Below are positions 1 to 5,524 of a DNA stretch of 5,627 nt, in pieces (position 1 is the first letter of the stretch; the number at the start of each line of letters is the position of its first letter). Where the stretch lies: the NCBI GenBank assembly GCA_029263555.1, contig JAJUFW010000221.1, positions 1-5,627 on the forward strand, read 5' to 3'. Position numbers and translations under genes: made by a program. The notes beneath the pieces were generated by a model, which made no database searches, had not been told where the DNA came from, and saw nothing but the letters and a program-made list of their open reading frames with translations. The DNA comes from Alphaproteobacteria bacterium (GTDB taxonomy: Bacteria; Pseudomonadota; Alphaproteobacteria; DSM-16000; Inquilinaceae).

Positions 1-377
1 AGCGTCTTGCCGCAGCCCGTCGGCCCGACCAGCAGGATGTTGGACTTCGCCAACTCGACGTCGCTGTTCTTCTGGCCATGGGCCAGGCGCTTATAGTGGT
101 TGTGGACAGCCACGGAGAGGACGCGCTTCGCATGCTCCTGGCCGATGACGTAATCGTCCAGGACCTTGTGAATGTCGCGCGGCGTCGGAACGCCGTCACG
201 GTTCTTCACCAGCGTCGTCTTGTTCTCTTCGCGGATGATGTCCATGCACAGCTCGACGCATTCATCGCAGATGAATACCGTCGGCCCCGCAATGAGCTTG
301 CGGACCTCATGCTGGCTCTTCCCGCAGAAAGAGCAGTAGAGGGTGTTCTTGGAATCACCGCCGGAAGATTTGCTCAT
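1..377 (-). CDS. clpX: ClpX, ATP-dependent unfoldase subunit of ClpXP (N-terminal part only)
   Basis: Seen: the minus strand from an ATG at 375-377 reads MSKSSGGDSKNTLYCSFCGK and stays open to the window edge, giving 125 codons. Cys15, Cys18, Cys37 and Cys40 form the four-cysteine zinc-binding domain of ClpX (CSFCGK...CDEC). The AAA+ module follows, with DDYVIGQEHAK around residues 95-105 and the Walker A GPTGCGKT at 118-125, where the sequence leaves the window. Known: ClpX is a cytoplasmic hexameric AAA+ ATPase that recognises tagged or damaged proteins, often through its zinc domain and adaptors, unfolds them and feeds them to ClpP. The full protein is usually about 420 residues, so roughly 70% is missing here. 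The gene lies downstream of clpP on the same strand, across a 174-base gap. The Shine-Dalgarno is weak (GGGG about 7 bases before the ATG). The Cys in the Walker A, where E. coli has Ser, is as I recall usual in alphaproteobacterial ClpX. Confidence 0.97.
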   Translation of the reverse strand, partial: MSKSSGGDSKNTLYCSFCGKSQHEVRKLIAGPTVFICDECVELCMDIIREENKTTLVKNRDGVPTPRDIHKVLDDYVIGQEHAKRVLSVAVHNHYKRLAHGQKNSDVELAKSNILLVGPTGCGKT

Positions 378-401
378 CAAAGCCCCGATTGGACATCGTA
401 T

Positions 402-495
402 GGCCGCCCGGCCCTCACAACGGTTCTTGGGCGGCCCCTAATCCCTGAGATGGAGCCCCGACCGCTCCACGACAAGGATATCGTGGGCAGCCACG
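402..495 (-). promoter_or_regulatory. clpX leader with a series of overlapping inverted repeats
   Basis: Seen: four perfect inverted repeats occupy the clpP-clpX gap. They are GGCCGCCC/GGGCGGCC (402-409 with 429-436), TGGAGC/GCTCCA (451-456 with 464-469), CCACGA/TCGTGG (467-472 with 481-486) and CGTGG/CCACG (482-486 with 491-495). The last three share arms, so neighbouring hairpins exclude one another. No T-run follows any of them in the minus-strand direction, so they do not look like a simple intrinsic terminator. Inferred: a structured 5' leader of the clpX transcript, perhaps controlling stability or translation. Short GC-rich repeats also arise by chance at this composition. Confidence 0.4.
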
Positions 496-505
496 CCACC
501 AGCCC

Positions 506-534
506 ATTCAACATGACTGTCTCTGAGCGATCAA
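506..534 (-). promoter_or_regulatory. possible vegetative promoter for clpX
   Basis: On the minus strand TTGATC (529-534) and TTGAAT (506-511) are 17 bases apart. Each matches 4 of 6 bases of the sigma-70 hexamers TTGACA and TATAAT. Transcription would start near 499 and give a leader of about 120 bases that carries all of the inverted repeats. A 10-base perfect palindrome, CAACTAGTTG (535-544), lies immediately upstream of the -35 box and could be an operator. The hexamers are weak, and clpX could instead be read from clpP. Confidence 0.3.
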
Positions 535-551
535 CAACTAGTTGACCGCCC

Positions 552-1187
552 TCAGCGGCTGCCCTGCGCTTCGTCGGGCATGACCCGGCGTTCGACCACC
601 TGATCGATGATGCCGAACTCCTTGGCCTCTTCCGCGGACATGAAACGATCGCGTTCCAGCGCTTGTTCAATCGCCGAAAGCTCCTGGCCGGTGTGCTTCA
701 CGTAGATCTCGTTCAGCCGCTGGCGAATCTTGATGATCTCCCGCGCCTGGATCTCGATATCCGAAGCCTGTCCCTGGGCGCCGCCCGAGGGCTGGTGGAC
801 CATCACCCGGCTGTTGGGAAGGCAGAAGCGCTTGCCCTTCGCCCCCGCCGCGAGCAGGAGCGACCCCATGCTGGCCGCCTGGCCGATGCACATGGTCGAC
901 ACGTCGCACTTGATGTACTGCATCGTGTCGTAGATCGCGAGGCCCGAGGTCACGATGCCCCCGGGCGAGTTGATGTAGAAGGCGATGTCCTTGTTCGGGT
1001 TCTCCGATTCAAGGAACAGGAGCTGCGCGCATACCAAGCTGGCCACCGCGTCGTTCACCGGCCCGATCAGGAAGATGATCCGTTCCTTCAGAAGCCGGGA
1101 ATAGATGTCGAAGGCGCGCTCCCCCCGGTTGGTCTGCTCGATGACCATCGGCACCAGGGTGTTCATGCGCGGTTCAAAGTCGTTCAT
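552..1187 (-). CDS. clpP: ClpP, ATP-dependent Clp protease proteolytic subunit
   Basis: Seen: 211 residues from the ATG at 1185-1187, ending in TGA at 552-554. The Ser/His/Asp triad is present: Ser106 in GQAASMGS, His131 in MVHQPSGG and Asp180 in ERDRF, with the same spacing (25 and 49 residues) as the E. coli enzyme. The block RGERAFDIYSRLLKERIIFL (21-40) and YINSPGG (71-77) are also typical of ClpP. Known: two stacked heptameric rings form a closed proteolytic chamber in the cytoplasm, fed by ClpX or ClpA. Length is as usual for the family. The start was chosen over the in-frame GTG three bases upstream because GAGGA lies 5 bases before the ATG and only 2 before the GTG. The gene follows tig after 66 bases and precedes clpX, the classic tig-clpP-clpX order. 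The N-terminal residues before the conserved MNTLVP may be removed by self-processing, as in E. coli. Confidence 0.98.
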   Translation of the reverse strand: MNDFEPRMNTLVPMVIEQTNRGERAFDIYSRLLKERIIFLIGPVNDAVASLVCAQLLFLESENPNKDIAFYINSPGGIVTSGLAIYDTMQYIKCDVSTMCIGQAASMGSLLLAAGAKGKRFCLPNSRVMVHQPSGGAQGQASDIEIQAREIIKIRQRLNEIYVKHTGQELSAIEQALERDRFMSAEEAKEFGIIDQVVERRVMPDEAQGSR

Positions 1188-1192
1188 CACCG

Positions 1193-1197
1193 TCCTC
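1193..1197 (-). promoter_or_regulatory. clpP ribosome binding site
   Basis: The minus strand reads GAGGA here, 5 bases before the ATG at 1187. This favours that ATG over the overlapping upstream GTG at 1188-1190, to which the spacing would be only 2 bases. Confidence 0.65.
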
Positions 1198-1218
1198 GGT
1201 TCGCCTGTCTGCCGGACG

Positions 1219-1241
1219 GGCCGGGGAACGAGTCCCCGGCC
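1219..1241 (-). other. strong hairpin between tig and clpP
   Basis: A perfect 9-base inverted repeat, GGCCGGGGA (1219-1227) and TCCCCGGCC (1233-1241), has a 5-base loop and sits between the tig stop codon and the clpP ribosome binding site. No T-run follows it in the direction of transcription, so it is more likely an intercistronic stability or processing hairpin than a full terminator. Partial termination cannot be excluded from sequence alone. Confidence 0.6.
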
Positions 1242-1253
1242 GCCGCCCGCAGC

Positions 1254-2720
1254 CTATTCGGCCTTGGCTTCGTCGCCTTCGTCAACCTTGGCCTTCTTGG
1301 CCTTGGTCGCAGGCTTTTTCGTCCCAGCCGCCTTCTTGGCGGGCTTCTTGGCGTTCTCGCCCTCCGCCGGCGCATCGGGATCCCGGAAAAGCTCCTCCGG
1401 GCTGACCGTCCGCTCCGTCACCTTGGCCTGCTCGATGATGAAGTCGACCACCTTGTCTTCCAGGATCGGAGCCCGCAGGTTGTCGATCGCCTGCGGATTC
1501 TTCTGGAAGAACTCCAGCACCTGCCGCTCCTGGCCGGGGTAACGACGCGCTTCCGCGATCATCGCCCGGTTCAGCTCTTCCTGGGTGATCTGGATGTTGT
1601 TCAGTCGACCGACCTCCGACAGCAGGAGACCCAGGCGCACTCGTCGCTCGGCGATCGCACGGTACTCGGCCCGCAGCTCCTCTTCCGGCTTGTCCAGGTC
1701 GGGATCGTGCTCGTGGTGGTGGTCGGGATCGTCCTTGGTCTCGAGATGATGCCGGCGTGCGGCTTCTATCTGTTGCCAGATGGTGTTGAATTCAAGGTCG
1801 ACCATGCCGGCCGGCACCTCGAAGATCTCCCGCTCCGCCAGCTGGTCCAGAAGCTGCCGCTTCAGGCGCTGGCGGGCAGCATTCTCGAACTCGCTCTCGG
1901 TCTGCCGGCGGACGGCCGCCTTGAGCGCCTCGAGATCGTCGAACCCAAGGCTCTTGGCCAGGTCTTCGTCGACCGGAACCTCGACGGGCTCCCGCACTTC
2001 CTTGACCTTAACCTCGAACACCGCCGACTTGCCGGCGAAATCCTTCGCCGGATAATCCTCGGGGAATGTGACCTCGACGGTCTTGTCCGCACCCGCCTTC
2101 ACCCCGACGAGCTGGTCCTCGAAACCCGGAATCAGGCGGTTGGAGCCGAGCTCGAGCTCGAAATCCTGTCCGGCCATCTCGGGCCGCTTCACGCCGTCGA
2201 GCTGCCCCTCGAAGTCGATCAAGACCTGGTCGCCCAGCTTCGCCGCGCGCGCCTTCTTCGGCGCCTCGAAGCGCTTCTGCTGGGCGGCGATCTTCGCCAG
2301 CGCGTCCGCGATCACGGCATCGTCGGCTTCGGCCTTCAGGCGCTCGAGCTCGATGTCGGAGAAGTCTCCCGGCACGACGTCGGGCAGCACTTCGACCGCC
2401 ATCGTGTACTCAAGATCCTTGCCCTCATCGAAGGACGTGATCTCGATCTTCGGCTGCAGCGCCGGACGGATACCCCGCTCGCTCATCGTGGTCTGCGAGG
2501 TCTCATTGACCGCGAGTTCCAGGACCTCGCCCATCACCGAACGGCCATAGCGCTGACGCAGGATGGACATCGGCACCTTGCCCGGGCGGAAGCCCGGCAG
2601 GCGCACCTGATTGCCCAGCTGGGTCAACCGGGAATTCACCCGATCGTTGATGTCGGCGGCCGGGACGACAACCTTGAATTCGCGGCGGAGGCCTTCGTTG
2701 CTGGTTTCGGTGACTTGCAT
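1254..2720 (-). CDS. tig: trigger factor, ribosome-associated chaperone and peptidyl-prolyl isomerase
   Basis: Seen: 488 residues from ATG 2718-2720 to TAG 1254-1256. The ribosome-binding N-terminal domain carries the signature GFRPGKVP at 43-50, in register with the E. coli GFRKGK loop that contacts ribosomal protein uL23. An FKBP-type isomerase domain follows at about 160-245 (GDQVLIDFEG, 163-172). The rest forms the helical chaperone arms (about 250-435). Known: it cradles nascent chains at the exit tunnel and catalyses proline isomerisation in the cytoplasm. It is longer than E. coli TF (432 residues) for two reasons: a His/Asp-rich insertion at about 324-343, with His at 324, 325, 334-336 and 338, and a Lys/Ala/Pro-rich tail at about 455-488. 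The Shine-Dalgarno is weak (ACAGGC, about 11 bases upstream). No convincing promoter is seen in the 114 bases between this gene and tRNA-Leu, so transcription from the tRNA promoter is possible. Confidence 0.98.
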   Translation of the reverse strand: MQVTETSNEGLRREFKVVVPAADINDRVNSRLTQLGNQVRLPGFRPGKVPMSILRQRYGRSVMGEVLELAVNETSQTTMSERGIRPALQPKIEITSFDEGKDLEYTMAVEVLPDVVPGDFSDIELERLKAEADDAVIADALAKIAAQQKRFEAPKKARAAKLGDQVLIDFEGQLDGVKRPEMAGQDFELELGSNRLIPGFEDQLVGVKAGADKTVEVTFPEDYPAKDFAGKSAVFEVKVKEVREPVEVPVDEDLAKSLGFDDLEALKAAVRRQTESEFENAARQRLKRQLLDQLAEREIFEVPAGMVDLEFNTIWQQIEAARRHHLETKDDPDHHHEHDPDLDKPEEELRAEYRAIAERRVRLGLLLSEVGRLNNIQITQEELNRAMIAEARRYPGQERQVLEFFQKNPQAIDNLRAPILEDKVVDFIIEQAKVTERTVSPEELFRDPDAPAEGENAKKPAKKAAGTKKPATKAKKAKVDEGDEAKAE

Positions 2721-2746
2721 CTCGATTATTGCCTGTTCCGTTGACG

Positions 2747-2796
2747 CCCGGTTGGCCGGGTCACTTCAGAATCCAAGCGGGATCAGCAGACCCCGC
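2747..2796 (-). other. short hairpins between tRNA-Leu and tig
   Basis: Two perfect 5-base inverted repeats lie in the 114-base spacer: CCCGG/CCGGG with a 4-base loop (2747-2760), and GCGGG/CCCGC with a 10-base loop (2777-2796). Neither is followed by a T-run on the minus strand, so neither is a clear terminator for the tRNA. They may assist 3' processing of the tRNA or shape the tig leader. They are short enough to be chance at this GC content. Confidence 0.3.
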
Positions 2797-2834
2797 ATCA
2801 CGAACCCGAGACGACGCGGATCCTGGCACGAGCA

Positions 2835-2919
<85 letters not shown>

Positions 2920-2998
2920 GCGCTCGCTATCAGAAACCACCGGCCAAAACTCGGCGGAATGGCTGGCGCGAACGCCTGCCCGCCCAACCGAAGCGGGG

Positions 2999-3004
2999 TC
3001 TATA
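2999..3004 (-). promoter_or_regulatory. possible extended -10 box for tRNA-Leu
   Basis: The minus strand reads TGGTATAGA, a TG-extended -10 with TATAGA at 2999-3004, about 80 bases upstream of the tRNA-Leu 5' end. No good -35 hexamer lies 16-18 bases further upstream, and the implied leader of about 73 bases is long. The remainder of the 178-base gap between the nnr stop and this tRNA (2920-3097) shows no gene and no clear terminator. Confidence 0.25.
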
Positions 3005-3097
3005 CCACAGGAGATTTCGGACGCGATAGGCCAAATCAGCCCAAGCCGGAATGCCCGGACCGCAGTCCGCTGCCGCTCCCCGCTCCGCCCGTCCGCC

Positions 3098-4552
3098 TCA
3101 GCCGCTGCGCAGCCGGCGCAGGGCCGCCGGAATACCCTCCGCCACATCCTCGGCGATCAGGCCCGGCCCGAAGGCGGCGGCGGCCTCCCCCTGCAGCCAA
3201 ACCGCGGCGGAGGCGGCATCGAAGGCGTCCATTCCCTGCGCCAGAAGCCCCAGGACAATGCCCGCAAGCACGTCGCCGGTTCCGGCGGTTGCAAGCTCCG
3301 GCGGCGCATTCGTGTTCACCCGGACGCGGCCGTCGGGCGCGGCGATCACCGTGTCGCTCCCCTTGAGGACGACCACCGCCCCTGCCCGCTCCGCCGCGCG
3401 CCGCGCGCGCTGCAGGCGCGCGCCCGCCTTGTCGAACAGCCGGCCGAACTCGCCTTCATGAGGGGTCAGCACGCAGCCGGGATGGAGCACTGAGAACAGA
3501 CGATCCGGCGCGCGGGCGAAGCTGGTCAGGCCATCGGCATCGAGCACCATGCGCTTCCCGGCCGCCAGCGCGGCGAGGGCGAAGCCGATTGTCGCTTCCC
3601 CCACCCCCGCGCCCGGACCGACGAGCGCCGCATTGCACCGGACGTCTTCCATCAGCTGCGCCCATTCCTCGACGGGCCGGGTCAGGAGCCCAGGCGCATC
3701 CGCCGCATAGATCGGAAGGACCTCCCCTGGCGCGGCGACGGTCACAAGCCCCGCGCCGCTTCGCCTGGCGGCGCGCGCGGCAAGGCGCGCCGCCCCCGTC
3801 ATCCGGCCGCCGCCCAGGATGACCGCATGGCCGCGCGCGAATTTGTGCGATTCAGGGCCGGGCCAGGGGAAGCGCCCCCGCCACAGCCCGGGCACATTCT
3901 CCGCGGCCTTCGGCGCCAGGACCGATAGCAGCGCCGGATCGATCCCGATATCCGCCACGACGACGCGGCCGCACAGGGTCCGCCCCGGCAGCAGCAGATG
4001 ACCCGGCTTGCGCCGGAAGAAGGTGACCGTCACGGCGGCCCGCGCCGCCACACCCCGGACCTCGCCGGTATCGCCGTCGACCCCGCTCGGGACGTCGACC
4101 GCCACGACCTCCAGCCCGGCTTCGGAGACGGCCGTCAGCAACTCGGCGGCAATGCCGTCGACAGGCCGCGACAGGCCGGCGCCGAACACGGCGTCGACGA
4201 TCAGCGGACGATCCGAAAGGGAGACGGTCTCGAACCCGTGGACGTCGCCGGTCCATCGCCCGGCGGCGAGGGCCGCATCCCCCTTCAGCCGCGCGCGCCC
4301 GCCCAGGAGAGCGACGCGCACCGGCCATCCCCGCTCGGCCAGCAGCCGGGCGGCCACGAAACCGTCACCGCCGTTGTTGCCGGGACCGCAGAGGGCCAGG
4401 ACCGGCCGGGGGCTCCAGGCCTCCTCGACCGCGCGGACCACCGCCCGCCCGGCGGCTTCCATGAGGTCTATCCCCGGGACGCCGGCAGCGATCGTCATCC
4501 GGTCCGCCTCGGCCATTTCGGCGACGCTGAGGAGTTCATGCCCTGCTTCCAT
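3098..4552 (-). CDS. nnr: bifunctional NAD(P)H-hydrate epimerase / ADP-dependent NAD(P)H-hydrate dehydratase
   Basis: Seen: 484 residues in two domains. The N-terminal epimerase (NnrE, YjeF_N; about 1-215) has the Rossmann-like CGPGNNGGDGF at 55-65 and VDVPSGVDGDTG around 152-163, with Asp153 probably catalytic. The C-terminal dehydratase (NnrD, ribokinase-like fold; about 225-484) has HKFARG at 236-241, TPHEGEFGRL at 363-372, LKGSDTVI at 396-403 and ATAGTGDVLAG at 421-431, where Asp427 matches the family's catalytic Asp. Known: spontaneous or enzymatic hydration damages NAD(P)H; the epimerase interconverts the R and S hydrates and the dehydratase restores NAD(P)H from the S form using ADP. 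The ATG at 4550-4552 was chosen because the protein then begins like other family members (ELLSVAEMAEADR). An upstream ATG at 4591 would add 13 residues with no ribosome site; GGGG stands 6 bases before the chosen start. No own promoter is apparent; read-through from tRNA-His, 110 bases upstream, is possible. Confidence 0.96.
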   Translation of the reverse strand: MEAGHELLSVAEMAEADRMTIAAGVPGIDLMEAAGRAVVRAVEEAWSPRPVLALCGPGNNGGDGFVAARLLAERGWPVRVALLGGRARLKGDAALAAGRWTGDVHGFETVSLSDRPLIVDAVFGAGLSRPVDGIAAELLTAVSEAGLEVVAVDVPSGVDGDTGEVRGVAARAAVTVTFFRRKPGHLLLPGRTLCGRVVVADIGIDPALLSVLAPKAAENVPGLWRGRFPWPGPESHKFARGHAVILGGGRMTGAARLAARAARRSGAGLVTVAAPGEVLPIYAADAPGLLTRPVEEWAQLMEDVRCNAALVGPGAGVGEATIGFALAALAAGKRMVLDADGLTSFARAPDRLFSVLHPGCVLTPHEGEFGRLFDKAGARLQRARRAAERAGAVVVLKGSDTVIAAPDGRVRVNTNAPPELATAGTGDVLAGIVLGLLAQGMDAFDAASAAVWLQGEAAAAFGPGLIAEDVAEGIPAALRRLRSG

Positions 4553-4662
4553 TCCTGTCCCCGTGAACTGCCCCCGCGGACGCCGACCCATGCCCGGTCG
4601 GGCCGCGCCATCGGCACCGCGACGGGATTACGGACTCTAAGAACATATCAAAGGAGGGGGAA

Positions 4663-4739
4663 TGGGGCGACCGATGGGACTCGAACCCACGACAACTCGG
4701 ACCACAACCGAGGGCTCTACCAACTGAGCTACGGCCGCC
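4663..4739 (-). tRNA. tRNA-His, anticodon GUG
   Basis: The minus strand folds into a complete 77-base tRNA including an encoded CCA (4663-4665). It has the extra 5' G of histidine tRNAs: the 8-base 5' arm GGCGGCCG (4732-4739) pairs throughout with CGGTCGCC, so G-1 faces C73, the main identity element for histidyl-tRNA synthetase. The anticodon stem CTCGG/CCGAG encloses TTGTGGT, giving anticodon GTG. The D arm has GCTCAGTTGGTAGAGC and the T loop has TTCGAGT. Confidence 0.98.
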
Positions 4740-4740
4740 A

Positions 4741-4771
4741 CTGGGCCCAGCCGGCATCTCCGCCGGCCGGC
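4741..4771 (-). repeat. palindromic tRNA-His leader
   Basis: The DNA just upstream of the tRNA is built of dyads. CTGGGCCCAG (4741-4750) is a perfect 10-base palindrome one base from the tRNA 5' end. GCCGGC at 4750-4755 can pair with GCCGGC at 4762-4767, and GCCGGCCGGC (4762-4771) is itself palindromic. Transcribed from the promoter at 4781-4809, this is most of the precursor leader removed by RNase P. A role is not evident, and GC-rich chance repeats are a fair alternative. Confidence 0.4.
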
Positions 4772-4780
4772 AGGGGCCGT

Positions 4781-4809
4781 GGTATGGAACATCCGGAGCC
4801 CTGCGTCAA
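4781..4809 (-). promoter_or_regulatory. promoter for tRNA-His
   Basis: On the minus strand TTGACG (4804-4809) is followed after exactly 17 bases by CATACC (4781-4786). The -35 box matches 5 of 6 bases of TTGACA and also matches the TTGACG form preferred by alphaproteobacterial housekeeping sigma factors; the -10 box is weaker, as is common in this group. The predicted start near 4775 gives a leader of about 35 bases, normal for a tRNA gene. Confidence 0.6.
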
Positions 4810-4897
4810 GCCCGATGATGCTGCCCCATCCGAACCGTTGGTCATGGCCGATCCTGGGACGCCGCGGCCCATGACTGTGTCGCCGCCGAAGGCCATT

Positions 4898-4976
4898 TGC
4901 ACATTGGAAAGGCAGCTTTCCTGCCCATTTTGTGATCACATAGCCTATCATCTAGGCAGCACCGGTGCTTCGGCAC
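4898..4976. promoter_or_regulatory. palindrome cluster upstream of glnB, possible NtrC/regulator binding region
   Basis: Seen, left to right: TGCACATTGGAAAGGCA (4898-4914), whose left half matches an NtrC site (TGCAC) and whose right half is poor; GGAAAG/CTTTCC (4906-4911 with 4916-4921), overlapping GGCAG/CTGCC (4911-4915 with 4921-4925); the perfect 10-base palindrome TGTGATCACA (4931-4940); GCCTA/TAGGC (4943-4947 with 4953-4957); the perfect 12-base palindrome AGCACCGGTGCT (4958-4969); and GTGC-TTCG-GCAC (4965-4976). They lie about 60-140 bases upstream of the predicted glnB start, where sigma-54 activators usually bind. Inferred: protein operators. GCAC-CG-GTGC is shorter than the GCAC-N7-GTGC spacing of enterobacterial NtrC sites. 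The rest of the 365-base gap (4740-5104) holds the two promoters described separately and no gene that I can support. Confidence 0.45.
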
Positions 4977-5010
4977 GTTTGGATCCCGTCCTCCCCCGCA
5001 GCCTATCCGG

Positions 5011-5028
5011 TTGGCACGGGGCATGCTT
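5011..5028 (+). promoter_or_regulatory. sigma-54 (RpoN) promoter of glnB
   Basis: TTGGCACGGGGCATGCTT contains TGGCACG, four bases, then ATGCT, against the consensus TGGCACG-N4-TTGCW. The invariant GG (5013-5014) and GC (5025-5026) are separated by exactly 10 bases. Only one base of the two conserved blocks departs from consensus. Transcription should begin near 5037-5038, about 67 bases before the glnB ATG. Known: glnB and glnBA of alphaproteobacteria such as Azospirillum and Rhodospirillum use NtrC-activated sigma-54 promoters, so induction under nitrogen limitation is expected. Confidence 0.85.
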
Positions 5029-5104
5029 AGGATGGGATATGCCGCGGCCCCGGTGCGGCAAACGACGACATCCTCACGAATAACCACTGGACTGTGGCGC
5101 ACGC

Positions 5105-5443
5105 ATGAAGAAAGTCGAAGCGATCATCAAACCCTTCAAGCTCGACGAGGTGAAGGAGGCCCTGCACGAGGTAGGGATCAAGGGGATTACCGTCACCGAG
5201 GCAAAGGGGTTCGGACGTCAGAAGGGGCACACCGAACTCTATCGCGGCGCCGAATACGTCGTCGACTTCCTGCCCAAGGTGAAGGTCGAGGTCGTGATGG
5301 AGGACAGCCTTGTCGAGCGTGCCATCGAGGCGATCCAGCAGGCGGCTCAGACCGGCCGGATCGGCGACGGCAAGATCTTCGTGACGCCGGTTGAGGAAGT
5401 CATCCGCATTCGCACCGGCGAGAAGGGCGCCGACGCGATCTAG
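5105..5443 (+). CDS. glnB: PII nitrogen regulatory protein GlnB
   Basis: Seen: 112 residues, the normal PII length, from ATG at 5105 to TAG at 5441-5443. The T-loop contains GFGRQKGHTELYRGAEY with Tyr51, the uridylylation site, and Gln39 and Lys58, which help bind 2-oxoglutarate. The B-loop TGRIGDGKIFV (83-93) binds ATP or ADP, with Lys90, Arg101 and Arg103. Lys3 and Asp54 fit GlnB rather than GlnK (Leu3, Asn54 in E. coli), and linkage to glnA rather than amtB agrees. Known: the cytoplasmic trimer reads 2-oxoglutarate and adenylate state, is uridylylated by GlnD, and signals to GlnE and NtrB; in some alphaproteobacteria it also acts on nitrogen fixation control. It is preceded by a sigma-54 promoter and lies 81 bases before glnA on the same strand, as a likely glnBA operon. 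No clear Shine-Dalgarno precedes this ATG, but the N-terminus MKKVEAIIKPFKL matches the family exactly. Confidence 0.98.
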   Translation: MKKVEAIIKPFKLDEVKEALHEVGIKGITVTEAKGFGRQKGHTELYRGAEYVVDFLPKVKVEVVMEDSLVERAIEAIQQAAQTGRIGDGKIFVTPVEEVIRIRTGEKGADAI

Positions 5444-5478
5444 CCCCTACCGGGGAAACGGGCCGGCCCTGCCGGCTC
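5444..5478 (+). other. hairpins in the glnB-glnA spacer
   Basis: CCCC-TACC-GGGG (5444-5455) begins immediately after the glnB stop codon. A second stem of 5 perfect pairs, GCCGG/CCGGC (5462-5466 with 5472-5476), can be lengthened to 7 with a G-U pair (5460-5478). Neither is followed by a T-run, so a full intrinsic terminator is unlikely. They may stabilise the upstream glnB transcript, or attenuate transcription into glnA. Confidence 0.4.
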
Positions 5479-5524
5479 CATCCGCGCAAAGAAAGCAACC
5501 ACGTTCAACAGGAACAAAGAGTAA

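Noticed and set aside
663..2744. A 693-codon open frame on the plus strand antisense to clpP and tig
   Set aside because: It lies opposite two unmistakable conserved genes, and long stop-free antisense frames are common in GC-rich coding DNA. Its translation (Leu/Arg/His/Asp-rich) shows no recognisable domain.
4589..4591. Upstream ATG of nnr, adding 13 residues
   Set aside because: No ribosome binding site, and the extra residues (Arg/Gly-rich) are not like family N-termini; the ATG at 4550-4552 fits better.
4663..4739. The tRNA genes as integration sites of a mobile element
   Set aside because: No integrase, no direct repeat of a tRNA 3' end, and only housekeeping genes flank both tRNAs.
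4637..4951. A minus-strand frame of 104 codons containing VAQLVEPSVVV
   Set aside because: It is a translation through tRNA-His and its upstream regulatory DNA, with no ribosome site or conserved protein features.
4946..4951. TATCAT as a sigma-70 -10 box for a second glnB promoter
   Set aside because: It matches 5 of 6 bases, but no -35 hexamer is found 16-18 bases upstream; it lies inside the palindrome cluster.
4785..5083. A plus-strand reading frame with an ATG at 4785 in the tRNA-His-glnB gap
   Set aside because: It has no Shine-Dalgarno, runs through palindromes and the sigma-54 promoter, and shows no recognisable protein family.
5472..5490. A GG-N10-GC pair (5474-5475 and 5486-5487) as a second sigma-54 promoter for glnA
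   Set aside because: Only about 7 of 12 consensus bases match and both T residues before the GC are missing; the spacing alone is expected by chance in GC-rich DNA.
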